In this document: positions 25,331-32,847 of the stretch, in pieces
Layout: each line of letters opens with the position of its first letter
Numbering within the stretch: position 1 is the stretch's first letter
Source: Streptosporangium saharense
Lineage (GTDB): Bacteria > Actinomycetota > Actinomycetes > Streptosporangiales > Streptosporangiaceae
DNA: 64,000 nt
Direction of reading: 5' to 3'
NCBI RefSeq assembly: GCF_014203715.1
Contig: NZ_JACHJP010000013.1
Coordinates: 1 to 64,000 of the forward strand
The notes under the pieces: generated by a model
Database searches by the model: none
The model's input: only the letters and a program-made list of their open reading frames with translations
What the model was told of the DNA's origin: nothing
Position numbers and translations under genes: made by a program

Positions 25331-26512
25331 GTGGACCCCGTGCGCAACCCGTACGCCCCCGGCGCGGGGCAGCGCCCTCCCGAGCTCGCCGGGCGCGACC
25401 GAGAGCTTCAGCAGTTCGAGATCGTCCTGGAACGGGTGGCCCGTGGCCGCCCCGAGCGCAGCATGGTCATCACCGGCCTTCGCGGTGTCGGCAAGACCGT
25501 CCTGCTGAACACGTTCAAGTCCATGGCCATGCAGCGGCTGTGGGGCACGGGCAAGATCGAGGCCAGGCCCGACCAGTCCATCCGGCGCCCGGTCGCCGCC
25601 GCGCTGCACCTGGCGATCCGTGAGCTGGCGCCCCGGCACCGCGCGCCCGAGCGCATCGAGGAGTTCCTCGGCGTGCTCAAGGCCTTCGCGATGCGCGATC
25701 CGAGCGCGGCCAAGGGCACCTCGCACTGGTCGCCGGGCATCGACGTGCCCGCGAGCCGGGGCCGGGCCGACTCGGGCGACCTGGAGATCGACCTCACCGA
25801 GCTGTTCGTCGATGCCGCGGGGGTCGCCACCGACCTGGGCGTCGGCATCGCCCTGTTCATCGACGAGATGCAGGACGTGCAGACGCCGGACGTCTCCGCG
25901 CTCTGCGCCGCCTGTCACGAGCTGTCCCAGAGTGGCGGCCCGCTGATCGTGGTCGGCGCCGGTCTGCCGCACCTGCCCAGCGTGCTGTCGGCGAGCAAGA
26001 GCTACTCGGAGCGGCTGTTCCGTTACGCCAGGATCGACCGGCTCGACCGCGAGGCGGCTGACCTGGCGCTCATCGCCCCGGCCGAGAGCGAGGGGGTCGA
26101 GTTCACCCAGGAGGCCCTCGACGCCCTCTACGAGGCGGCCGACGGCTACCCCTACTTCGTCCAGGCCTACGGCAAGGTGGCCTGGGATCTGGCGTTGCGC
26201 AGTCCGATCACCGCCGACGACATCAGGGTCTCCGCGCCCGAGGCGGAGGAGGAGCTGGCGGTCGGGTTCTTCGGCAGCAGATACGAGCGGGCGACCCCCG
26301 CCGAGCGCGACTACATGCACGCGATGGCCGCCATCGGTGACGAGCCGGTGGCCACGGCCGAGGTCGCCGAGGGGCTCGGGCGTAAGCCCTCAAGCCTCTC
26401 CCCGGCCCGCGACAGCCTCATCAAGAAGGGCCTGATCTACAGCGCCGAGCGCGGGCTCATCGCGTTCACGGTGCCACACTTCGGAAAGTTTCTGCGTTCT
26501 CAGCCTGCTTGA
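25331..26512 (+). CDS. AAA/Orc1-like ATP-binding protein
   Basis: 393 residues. Starts with NPYAPGAGQRPPELAGRDRELQQFEIVLERV, then Walker A ITGLRGVGKTVLL, Walker B GIALFIDEMQDVQ and a sensor-1-like IVVGAGLPHLP; a C-terminal winged-helix-like part contains TAEVAEGLGRKPSSLSPARDSLIKKGLIY. This is the actinobacterial ATPase family related to archaeal Orc1/Cdc6-type AAA proteins, with no defined job. GTG at 25331 chosen, although GTG at 25340 is also possible. The gene is monocistronic: the next gene downstream converges on it across an 18-bp inverted repeat. Confidence 0.85.
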   Translation: MDPVRNPYAPGAGQRPPELAGRDRELQQFEIVLERVARGRPERSMVITGLRGVGKTVLLNTFKSMAMQRLWGTGKIEARPDQSIRRPVAAALHLAIRELAPRHRAPERIEEFLGVLKAFAMRDPSAAKGTSHWSPGIDVPASRGRADSGDLEIDLTELFVDAAGVATDLGVGIALFIDEMQDVQTPDVSALCAACHELSQSGGPLIVVGAGLPHLPSVLSASKSYSERLFRYARIDRLDREAADLALIAPAESEGVEFTQEALDALYEAADGYPYFVQAYGKVAWDLALRSPITADDIRVSAPEAEEELAVGFFGSRYERATPAERDYMHAMAAIGDEPVATAEVAEGLGRKPSSLSPARDSLIKKGLIYSAERGLIAFTVPHFGKFLRSQPA

Positions 26513-26560
26513 ACACATGTTCGATATACTGCCGTCACGGCCATACACGGGGCCCTAGCC

Positions 26561-26604
26561 CTCTATACGGCTCTCTAGTGGGGAAGCTAGAGAGCCGTAT
26601 AGAG
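26561..26604. terminator. Perfect 18-bp inverted repeat between convergent genes
   Basis: CTCTATACGGCTCTCTAG (26561-26578) is perfectly complementary to 26587-26604 with an 8-nt loop. It lies between the 3' ends of the AAA ATPase and the MauE-like gene, so a bidirectional terminator is most likely. Its low GC for this genome is unusual. A partial copy of the right part, CTACAGCTCTCTAGCG, recurs at about 26630-26645. Confidence 0.7.
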
Positions 26605-26638
26605 CTGAATGCCTACGGCTAAGACGATCTACAGCTCT

Positions 26639-27493
26639 CTAGCGTCCCGCCGATACGGGCATAGATTCCGACAGAGGCCGCTCCTCGACCGGCTGACCGT
26701 CGAAGCCGACCATCGCCACCCGCACCGCCGGATGCCGCCCGCTCAGATAGACCGCGAAGACCACCTCGACCGGTTCGCCCGCGTGGCTGAGCCCCTCGTA
26801 GACGAAGAACCGCCAGCACAGCTCACGCCAACTGTCCACGGGCTCGACGCTCGACAGCAGCTTCCTGTGCGAGCGCCAGGTCGCGCTCGCCCGCAACCGC
26901 CCGAGGGCGTGCGCGGGGTCGAGCGGCCGCTGCTCGCACGGCGCGCGATACCTCAACCGGGCCGCCGCCTCCTCGATCTCCGGCGAGAGTACGGCCAGCA
27001 CCAGCAGTCCGCCCAGGGCGGCGAACGCCTGCGTCCAGGTCATACCGGACAGCAACGCCCACCCCGGGACCCTCGGCGTCCAGACGAGCCCGAGGGCCAT
27101 GGCGGTCAGCACCATCGTGCGTCCCAGCGAGCGCAGCCCGACCGGCACCGCGCTGACCTCGCCGAAGCAGCCGCACCCCACATCGGGACGGCGCCGCCGC
27201 AGCTCCCACAGCACGTAGGTGGACACGGCGAAGAACGCGGCAGTCCCCCAGCGGAATACCGGATGCCCCGTCGTCACCAGCCCGACCACCAGGGCCGCCT
27301 CCCCGACGGCGCAGCCGAGCATGGCGGGCGCGCGCCAGCGGTCGGCAACCAGCACCGCGGGACCGAGCCTGCTCAGCACCCCCGGCTCCGCCTCACCCCT
27401 GGCCGTCCACACCTTGGCGAGCGCTCCCGCGGCCAGCAGCGCGCTCAGCACCGGGAGCTGCGCGGCGGCGATCATCGTCAGCATCTGCGTCAC
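26639..27493 (-). CDS. MauE/DoxX-like membrane protein with C-terminal extension
   Basis: 284 residues. The first ~180 form the MauE-type four-helix membrane domain: AGALAKVWTARGEAEPGVLSRLG, a Trp-arg helix pair, then RRRPDVGCGCFGEVSAVPVGLRSLGRTMVL with the conserved Cys pair. A cytoplasmic C-terminal ~95 residues (WRSHRKLLSSVEPVDSWRELCWRFFVYEG) is additional to MauE. MauE assists disulfide formation in methylamine dehydrogenase; here no mau genes exist, so a general thiol-redox role is inferred. The GTG start overlaps the stop of the upstream gene (GTGA), so the two are coupled. Confidence 0.8.
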   Translation of the reverse strand: MTQMLTMIAAAQLPVLSALLAAGALAKVWTARGEAEPGVLSRLGPAVLVADRWRAPAMLGCAVGEAALVVGLVTTGHPVFRWGTAAFFAVSTYVLWELRRRRPDVGCGCFGEVSAVPVGLRSLGRTMVLTAMALGLVWTPRVPGWALLSGMTWTQAFAALGGLLVLAVLSPEIEEAAARLRYRAPCEQRPLDPAHALGRLRASATWRSHRKLLSSVEPVDSWRELCWRFFVYEGLSHAGEPVEVVFAVYLSGRHPAVRVAMVGFDGQPVEERPLSESMPVSAGR

Positions 27494-28458
27494 CCCAATC
27501 CGACCCGGGCGTTGAAACACCCCTTGGTCAGCTCCCCGCCGAGCTCCACGAAGGAGACCGGCGACAGTTCCACGATCCGGCCGCGAGGAGAGGTACCGCA
27601 CTCCAGGCAGCGGTCGCAGAACCGGCCCGCCAGGCAGCCGCACGCCACGATCGGCAGCACGGTGGTTCGCCCGGCGCACACGTTGCGCACACTGAGCGCG
27701 GAGCCCAGCGCGAGGTACGGCAGCGCCGTACAGGAGACGCCCGCGTCCTGGCAGTCGCTGTCGGCGCGTTCCAGCATGGGGTAGGCCACCCCCCGCTCAC
27801 CCCAGTCGAAGGTGTCCGACCAGGTCGAGGTGCCCGAGATGCGGGACTGCGCGCCGTACCCCGGCGGAGGTTTCGGGACGGAGGTCCACCGGTAGGGCGG
27901 CTGGGAGGTCGCGGGCAGCCGGGCGTGGGCGGCGCCGTCCTCGCGGATGCCGATGGCGTCGAACAGGTAGCCCGATTCGAACTGCGGATGCCGTACCCGC
28001 AGACGCCCCGAGGCGCCGTAGGGGATGACGATCGTGCGCCGTCCCCGGTGCGGCCCGCAGTAGAGCTCGACGGTGAGGTCCCTGCGGCCGGTGCCGACGG
28101 ACTGGATCACGCCGGTGATGCGGGTGATGTCGGCCCAGATCCGGTCGACGACCCGGCCACCCTGGAGCGCCCTGACGATCACGTGGGCGCCGATCGGCAG
28201 GTCGGCGGGGGAGACGTTCTCGCCGCGCCAGGCGGTCGCCCACGGCGCGATGACGAGCCGCTCCTCCTCGCCCTCGGGGGTCTCCACGACGATCAGGTGC
28301 GGACTCACGTCCAGGATCTCGCCGGTGATCGAATGCAGGGGCTCCCCCTCCTCCGGGTCGGACTCGGGATCCGGTTCCCGTTCGTCGAGAGAGTCGAGGG
28401 GTCTGCCAAGTACGGCGGCGGCCAGCACGCGACGGCGGTCGGCGCTGCGATACGGCAT
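27490..28458 (-). CDS. Cys-rich protein with RlpA-like double-psi barrel
   Basis: 322 residues. The N-terminal half (ITGEILDVSPHLIVVETPEGEEERLVI, GAHVIVRALQGG) looks like repeated small beta-barrel or OB-like units. The last ~110 residues match the outline of an RlpA double-psi beta-barrel: TALPYLALGSALSVRNVCAGR, then RGRIVELSPVSFVELGG and KGCFNARV. About ten Cys are added, including ACGC and FCDRCLEC. The catalytic Asp and His positions of RlpA look replaced, so lytic activity is doubtful. No signal peptide is obvious. The ATG at 28458 follows GGGAGTGACG. Coupled to the MauE-like gene. Confidence 0.7.
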   Translation of the reverse strand: MPYRSADRRRVLAAAVLGRPLDSLDEREPDPESDPEEGEPLHSITGEILDVSPHLIVVETPEGEEERLVIAPWATAWRGENVSPADLPIGAHVIVRALQGGRVVDRIWADITRITGVIQSVGTGRRDLTVELYCGPHRGRRTIVIPYGASGRLRVRHPQFESGYLFDAIGIREDGAAHARLPATSQPPYRWTSVPKPPPGYGAQSRISGTSTWSDTFDWGERGVAYPMLERADSDCQDAGVSCTALPYLALGSALSVRNVCAGRTTVLPIVACGCLAGRFCDRCLECGTSPRGRIVELSPVSFVELGGELTKGCFNARVGLG

Positions 28459-28755
28459 CGTCACTCCCATGTTTCGCGAAGGTCTCCCGGTCAGCGTCAC
28501 ACGCTCACGGGAGTCTCGCCGTTCGCTTCGGCCAATAATCCCGTCAGCCGGGTGGTGGGGTAGCAAAATTCCCCCTCCCGGTGGAACGCGTCATCCACCG
28601 TTCTAGGGCAAACCAGTACCTGACTCCGACTTGGGACACTGCCCACTGGGTGAGGCGTTTTTTACCGTAGACGGGACGAAATATAGGTTCCGGTTCAGCC
28701 GGTTTATGGGCTCCGGCTGCGATTCTGGCCACGAGGCACACCTGACCACAGGCTG

Positions 28756-29274
28756 GTGATCGCGGTGAGCGGCGGAATCCACGAGGAGTTCCGCGAGTAC
28801 GTTGTTGCTCGCGGCCCTGCACTGCTGCGCGCGGCCCGTCAGCTCACCGGGCACCCCAGTGACGCCGAGGACCTGCTCCAGGCCGCCCTGTTCAAGACCT
28901 ATCTGGCCTGGGACCGTATCCACGACCGCGCAGCGCTCGACGCCTACGTGCGCCGGGCGATGGTCAACATCAACATCTCCTGGTGGCGGCGGCGCAAGCT
29001 GGAGGAGTATCCCGCGGCGGAGATCCCCGAACCCGTCCTCCTCGGCGGCTCCGGCCACCTGCCGGAACAGGTCGAACAGGCCCTCGACCGGCTGCCGGTC
29101 CGGATGCGGACCGCCGTCGTGCTGCGCTACTACGAGGACATGACCGAGCCGGAGATCGCCAGGGCCCTGGGGATCAGCGTCGGCACCGTCAAGAGCACGG
29201 TCTCCCGGGCGATGGCACGGCTACGCGGCGACCTCACGATTCCTGAGCAGCGCCAGCTGGAGCCCCAGCGCTAG
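28756..29274 (+). CDS. SigE-family ECF RNA polymerase sigma factor
   Basis: 172 residues. Region 2: EFREYVVARGPALLRAARQLTGHPSDAEDLLQAALFKTYLAWDRI; region 4: LDRLPVRMRTAVVLRYYEDMTEPEIARALGISVGTVKSTVSRAMARLR. The ARGPALLR-x-A-x-LTG opening is that of the actinobacterial SigE-family (SigK/ECF) group. GTG at 28756 or 28765. No anti-sigma gene is adjacent: downstream is a convergent MarR gene whose 3' end overlaps by 41 bp. The neighbour upstream is the divergent Cys-rich/MauE operon, a possible target. Confidence 0.9.
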   Translation: MIAVSGGIHEEFREYVVARGPALLRAARQLTGHPSDAEDLLQAALFKTYLAWDRIHDRAALDAYVRRAMVNINISWWRRRKLEEYPAAEIPEPVLLGGSGHLPEQVEQALDRLPVRMRTAVVLRYYEDMTEPEIARALGISVGTVKSTVSRAMARLRGDLTIPEQRQLEPQR

Positions 29275-29746
29275 GTTCCGCTCCCGCGGTCGCGCATGGC
29301 CGTACGGCGTCGCGGATCGTTCTCAGCATGTCGAGGAAGACGTCGAGCTGCTCGGGGGGGAGCAGGCCGGTGAACCACTCCTCGATGTCGGCCAGGTGCC
29401 GGGGGAGCACCGCGGCGAGCCGGTCCGTGCCCGCCTGCGTGATCGCGGCGTAGGAGGCCCTGCGGTCGGTCGCGCACGCCTGCCGTACGACCAGACCCTC
29501 GCGTTCGAGCCTGTCCACAACGCGGGTCACCCCGCTGGTGGACAGGCTGGTCTGCGCGGCCAGGTCGCTCATGCGCAGACGCTGGCCGGGGGAACGTGCC
29601 AACCGTATGAGGGTCTCGAAGTCGATGTCCGAGAGCCCGGCCTCGGCGAAGGACGCGTGGGACTTCGCCAGTAAACCCGTGAAGGCCTCGGCGAACAGGC
29701 CCATCGCCGTCAGCCGGGAGTCGTCAAAGGAGATCACGCCTCCCAC
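29234..29746 (-). CDS. MarR-family transcriptional regulator
   Basis: 170 residues. The winged helix includes LSDIDFETLIRLARSPGQRLRMSDLAAQTSLSTSGVTRVVDRLEREGLVVRQACATDRRASYAAITQAG, a full MarR core with D-x-R wing. The C-terminal tail is Ala/Gly-rich (EPSAGAPAGAAQES) and is encoded in the part overlapping the 3' end of the sigma gene. It is divergent from the YceI gene, with a perfect palindrome between them, so it probably represses yceI and itself. Confidence 0.9.
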   Translation of the reverse strand: MGGVISFDDSRLTAMGLFAEAFTGLLAKSHASFAEAGLSDIDFETLIRLARSPGQRLRMSDLAAQTSLSTSGVTRVVDRLEREGLVVRQACATDRRASYAAITQAGTDRLAAVLPRHLADIEEWFTGLLPPEQLDVFLDMLRTIRDAVRPCATAGAEPSAGAPAGAAQES

Positions 29747-29768
29747 TGTATCCGACGATGGTTGACGT

Positions 29769-29782
29769 GAGGAATATTCCTC
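29769..29782. promoter_or_regulatory. Perfect 14-bp palindrome, likely MarR operator
   Basis: GAGGAATATTCCTC lies between the divergent MarR gene (start 29746) and the YceI gene (start 29840). Length and symmetry suit a MarR dimer. Distances are 23 bp to the MarR start and 58 bp to the YceI start. Confidence 0.65.
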
Positions 29783-29839
29783 GTGTAGAAATCTGTTGGC
29801 GCAAACATCCGCACTGCAAGCACCTCATCGGGAGTAGAC

Positions 29840-30403
29840 ATGACCACTCGGACCTGGGAGAACCTCCAGCTCCCCGCCGCGGGCACCTTCAACCTCGACG
29901 CCGCCCACACCCGGATCGGCTTCGTGGTCAAGCACATGATGGTGAGCAAGGTCCGCGGCCACTTCGACCAGTTCGCCGGAAGTGTCACCGTCGCCGAGAA
30001 CCCCCTTGAGTCGTCCGCCGAGCTGACGATCAAGGCCGAGAGCATCAGCACCGGCGTCGCCGACCGCGACGGCCACCTGCGCGGCGACGACTTCCTCGCC
30101 GCCGAGAAGTACCCCGAGATCACCTTCCGCAGCACGCGCGTGGTCGGCCACTCCGGCGACGAGTTCACCGTCCTCGGCGATCTCACCGTCCGCGACGTCA
30201 CCAGGCCGGTCGAGCTCACCGTCGAGTACGGCGGCGCGGGCACCAACCCGTGGGGCCAGGCCGTGTGGGGCTTCTCGATCACGACCGAGATCGACCGCGA
30301 GGAGTTCGGCCTGACCTGGAACCAGACGCTGGAGACCGGCGGCGTCCTGGTCGGCAAGAAGATCAAGATTGAGATCGAGGGCGAGGCGAACCCCGCCGCC
30401 TGA
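29840..30403 (+). CDS. YceI-family protein
   Basis: 187 residues, no signal peptide. The YceI pattern is complete: FNLDAAHTRIGFVVKHMMVSKVRGHFDQFAGSV, ESISTGVADRDGHLRGDDFLAAEKYPEITFRS, LTVRDVTRPVELTVEYGG and WGFSITTEIDREEFGL. YceI folds are lipocalin-like and bind isoprenoid quinones or polyprenoids. Cytoplasmic YceI under MarR control is a common actinobacterial pair linked to stress or lipid sensing. ATG with GGGAGTA 5 nt upstream. Confidence 0.92.
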   Translation: MTTRTWENLQLPAAGTFNLDAAHTRIGFVVKHMMVSKVRGHFDQFAGSVTVAENPLESSAELTIKAESISTGVADRDGHLRGDDFLAAEKYPEITFRSTRVVGHSGDEFTVLGDLTVRDVTRPVELTVEYGGAGTNPWGQAVWGFSITTEIDREEFGLTWNQTLETGGVLVGKKIKIEIEGEANPAA

Positions 30404-30733
30404 CATCGGGTTGTTCACAGGGCTTCTCTTCGGCGTTTGGTGCGCGGGGGAAGCCCTGAGTGTTTTCAGGGGTTTCTGTGCTTTTCCTGGCAGAGGCCGT
30501 TCTTCCCGGGAAGTTGATGTTCCGTCAGGTGGTATCGGCCGTCTCGCATACCGGAAATCCCCAGTCGCTTGGTCGCTCCCACCTGCGGGAACCCTCGATC
30601 ATCCACAGCTGTGCACAAAGTTATCCACAGGAGTGGATAACCGGTACACGCCTCCCCGACACGACGTCCACGGGAACCGCTTTGCCGCCTCGCCTGATGG
30701 CCGGTACTCTGTGCTGAGCCACACGGCAACCAG
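30404..30733. other. Intergenic region before tRNA-Ser
   Basis: 330 bp with no protein gene I can support. It contains the phased DnaA-box-like cluster at 30599-30640 and leads into the tRNA-Ser gene. Short frames lack ribosome-binding sites. Confidence 0.5.
30599..30640. promoter_or_regulatory. Cluster of four DnaA-box-like 9-mers, 11-bp phased
   Basis: TCATCCACA (30599), TGTGCACAA (30610, the reverse of TTGTGCACA), TTATCCACA (30621, perfect consensus) and AGTGGATAA (30632, the reverse of TTATCCACT). Starts are exactly 11 bp apart and orientations alternate. Three have one mismatch to TTATCCACA or TTGTCCACA. No dnaA, dnaN or other origin gene is near, so this is not shown to be oriC; a DnaA titration or regulatory site fits better. 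Confidence 0.6.
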
Positions 30734-30822
30734 GAGGCTTCGCCTAGTCAGGTCTATGGCGCCGCACTGCTAATGCGGTTTGGGTTTACCGCCCATCCGG
30801 GGTTCAAATCCCCGAGCCTCCG
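30734..30822 (+). tRNA. tRNA-Ser(GCU)
   Basis: 89 nt, class II. The acceptor GGAGGCT pairs with AGCCTCC, followed by discriminator G. Anticodon stem CGCAC/GTGCG-like arms flank the loop CTGCTAA with anticodon GCU, with a long variable arm and a T-arm TCCGGGGTTCAAATCCCCGA. CCA is not encoded. Its 3' 28 nt form the attachment core that recurs at 31585-31614. Confidence 0.95.
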
Positions 30823-30824
30823 CT
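30795..30824 (+). repeat. Attachment-site repeat, copy in tRNA-Ser(GCU)
   Basis: A 30-bp segment covering the tRNA T-arm and 3' acceptor strand, identical to 31585-31614 except one C/T change. It reconstitutes the working tRNA, as integrative elements do on insertion. Confidence 0.8.
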
Positions 30825-30831
30825 CTCCAGA

Positions 30832-30863
30832 GGCCCTCTCTCGAAACTCGAGAGGGGGCCTTT
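30832..30863 (+). terminator. Terminator of tRNA-Ser
   Basis: GGCCCTCTCTCGA pairs with TCGAGAGGGGGCC (one G-T wobble) across two nucleotides and is followed by TTTCT. A strong intrinsic terminator 10 bp after the tRNA. Confidence 0.75.
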
Positions 30864-30970
30864 CTGATCTCCGGAGGCGTCGTGGTCAGGTGCTCCCCGG
30901 CGTCGCGCATCAGCGGCGTGGAGACGTGGGCTGGCGTTGGCAGCGCACGATGTCGTAGCCGAAGTACATA

Positions 30971-31354
30971 ATGCAGCGCATGACTCAGGTATCTCCGCAC
31001 CGACACCATGCCATTGACTACGTGGAGCTCACGGTCACCGACCTTGAGCAGGCCAAACGCTTCTACACCGAAGCGTTCGGCTGGCGATTCAACGACTATG
31101 GGCCAGGGTACGCCGGCATCCAGAGCCCGCAGGGGGAAGCCGCACCCGAAGTGGGCGGTCTCCGCACAGATCAGGAGGTGCGGGCAGGCGGCCCGCTTCT
31201 GCTGCTTTATTCCACCGACCTGGACCGGTCTGTGGAGGCTGTGAAGAACGCGGGCGGCCAGGTGGTGAACGGGCCGTACGAGTTCCCCGGTGGACGCCGG
31301 TTCCACTTCACTGACCCGAGCGGGAACGAACTGGGCGTCTGGGCTGAGGCATAA
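30971..31354 (+). CDS. VOC-superfamily (glyoxalase-like) protein
   Basis: 127 residues, two beta-alpha-beta-beta-beta units: HAIDYVELTVTDLEQAKRFYTEAFGWRFNDYG and LLLYSTDLDRSVEAVKNAGGQVVNGPYEFPGGRRFHFTDPSGNELGVWAE. The pattern H...E / H...E of metal-binding VOC enzymes is partly kept (FHFTDPSGNELGVW). It resembles the short glyoxalase/bleomycin-resistance-like proteins. It lies alone between the two attachment-site copies, so it is probably cargo of an integrated segment. ATG at 30971 or 30980. Confidence 0.85.
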   Translation: MQRMTQVSPHRHHAIDYVELTVTDLEQAKRFYTEAFGWRFNDYGPGYAGIQSPQGEAAPEVGGLRTDQEVRAGGPLLLLYSTDLDRSVEAVKNAGGQVVNGPYEFPGGRRFHFTDPSGNELGVWAEA

Positions 31355-31584
31355 GCTCCGCCACCCGCACAGCATGACGGCCGCGCGCCGCGCCCGACAG
31401 AGTCCGGGCGGCGCATCACATCACAACAGGGCGAACGTTGCCTGCTGCGGCACCAGATCATGCTGACATCTCTGGCTCCGGGATGACGTACTCATGCTGC
31501 CCGCCTGTCGAGGACAGGCGGGTGGGGTGTGCGCGTCACGTGCCCGATGGGGCGGGAAACGAGGGGGCAGCGGGAGGTCACGGG

Positions 31585-31614
31585 ATCCGGGGTTCAAATC
31601 CCTGAGCCTCCGCT
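31585..31614 (+). repeat. Second attachment-site copy (tRNA-Ser 3' end)
   Basis: ATCCGGGGTTCAAATCCCTGAGCCTCCGCT, one mismatch to the 3' end of tRNA-Ser(GCU) at 30795-30824. It overlaps the 3' end of the integrase remnant on the minus strand, the standard att-int arrangement. Confidence 0.8.
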
Positions 31615-31840
31615 GTGGCCAGGGAACTGTGAGGGATCACGGATTCCCTTCGTCATTTCCGAGATCACCACTCGCCTCCGATGGACACATATGGGCGCGG
31701 TGCGTTTCTTCCGCGGCACGAAAGCCGCCACCGCCGCTTGCTCCTGCAGTTCCTCCGCCACCGAGGTGTAGATGTCGCCGGTGAAAGCGGTCGCGTGGCC
31801 AAGAATCTCAGAGATGACCTTCATGGAAACGAATCGGCGG
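31594..31840 (-). pseudogene. Tyrosine integrase, C-terminal remnant
   Basis: The minus strand encodes SMKVISEILGHATAFTGDIYTSVAEELQEQAAVAAFVPRKK. This matches the last ~45 residues of phage/AICE integrases, with the G-H (catalytic His) and the catalytic Tyr in IYTSV. Nothing upstream in frame resembles an integrase, so the gene is truncated by deletion. The reading frame runs into the att copy, as intact integrases of tRNA-targeting elements do. Confidence 0.78.
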
Positions 31841-31920
31841 CAGGCCAATTCGGGTCGCGAGCGAGCCGAACCGCTCCGACACTCACTCCGGGCGCAGCGG
31901 CTCACCGTACTCCCGAGTGA

Positions 31921-32265
31921 AGACCCGGCCGCACAGTGCGCCGAGCGCGGGTCGTCACCGAACCGTTCAGCGACTACATCCGGTGGGAGCACGAAGGCAC
32001 GCCTCTCAACCTGGAGCTCGGCGAAGACATCCGGTGGCTGCCCCGCCACCGGATCCCGGCTGGCGCTGTCCTGCCGGTCGACGGCAACGACTGGTGGATG
32101 GTCGACAACACCGAGGTGATCGTCGGCCGCTTCGACGCCGACGGCCAGCCGACCGAGCGGGAACTCGTCACGGACCCGACTGTCGTGGCTCAGTGTGCCC
32201 GGGTTCGTGACCTGCTGTGGTGGCTGGCCACTCCGCACGCCGACTACCGGCCGCCCGTCGTGTGA
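31921..32265 (+). pseudogene. DUF6879-family protein, N-terminally truncated
   Basis: The frame reads RPGRTVRRARVVTEPFSDY, IRWEHEGTPLNLELGEDIRWLP and NDWWMVDNTEVIVGRFDADG, the C-terminal two thirds of the DUF6879 family. These proteins are nearly always encoded beside an XRE regulator in actinomycetes. The N-terminal ~70 residues are missing: a stop lies just before 31921 and the integrase remnant follows. A GTG at 31936 could still give a 109-residue product. Confidence 0.75.
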
Positions 32266-32271
32266 CCTCCT

Positions 32272-32561
32272 GTGACCGAGCAGGCTCGCCAAGGTCTGGG
32301 CATCCGCCTGAGGGAGATCCGCAAGGACGCGCGACTTTCAGGGCGGGAACTGGCCGATCTGGCGGACCGGCACCTGTCCAAGGTGATTCGGTTGGAGCTT
32401 GGTACCGAGGCGCCTTGGAGGATGATCTGCGGGCCTGGTGCCGTCTGTGCGGCATCGAGTCGGCCTACGTCGAGTGGTGGCGCCGGCTTCGCACCGGCCT
32501 TCGCCGTCGGCAGGAGAGGCCGCTGGCGCAGAAGACCAACGTCTTGACGTTCCCTCAATGA
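32272..32561 (+). pseudogene. XRE-family regulator, frameshifted and shortened
   Basis: It begins GTG with a good HTH: GLGIRLREIRKDARLSGRELADLADRHLSKVIRLELG. Near 32417 one base appears missing; the continuation in the next frame is EDDLRAWCRLCGIES and YVEWWRRLRTGLRRRQE, matching the family after the HTH. Most of the ligand-like DUF5753 domain is absent. It follows the DUF6879 remnant by 6 bp, the usual partner order. Confidence 0.75.
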
Positions 32562-32847
32562 CCAGGTGCCCGCGGGCGCGCACGCTTGGCCAGGGACCCG
32601 GGGTGCCCTTTCACGAGGGGTGGCGAGACCGTTCAGGGGAGCGCCTCGACGCTAATCCGGAGAGCGGGGTCCCACCCCTGGCTGAAAGCGGACGGCGACG
32701 CCCTCGACGGTGCCTGCACGCGTCCACCTCGCCGGGCGACCCTGGGATACACCCGACGATGACCCGATGCCTGACAGCGTCGCCCAAGTCGCCCTCGCCT
32801 TCCTGGAGCCGCACCGCGAGGGCGTCGCCATATCGCTCGGCGTCGCG
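32562..32847. other. Intergenic remnant, nothing recognised
   Basis: About 286 bp between the XRE remnant and the 3' end of a small secreted-protein gene. I see no gene, hairpin of note or tRNA repeat. Confidence 0.4.

Noticed and set aside
30599..30640. Chromosomal origin oriC
   Set aside because: Only four boxes, no AT-rich unwinding region and no dnaA/dnaN nearby.
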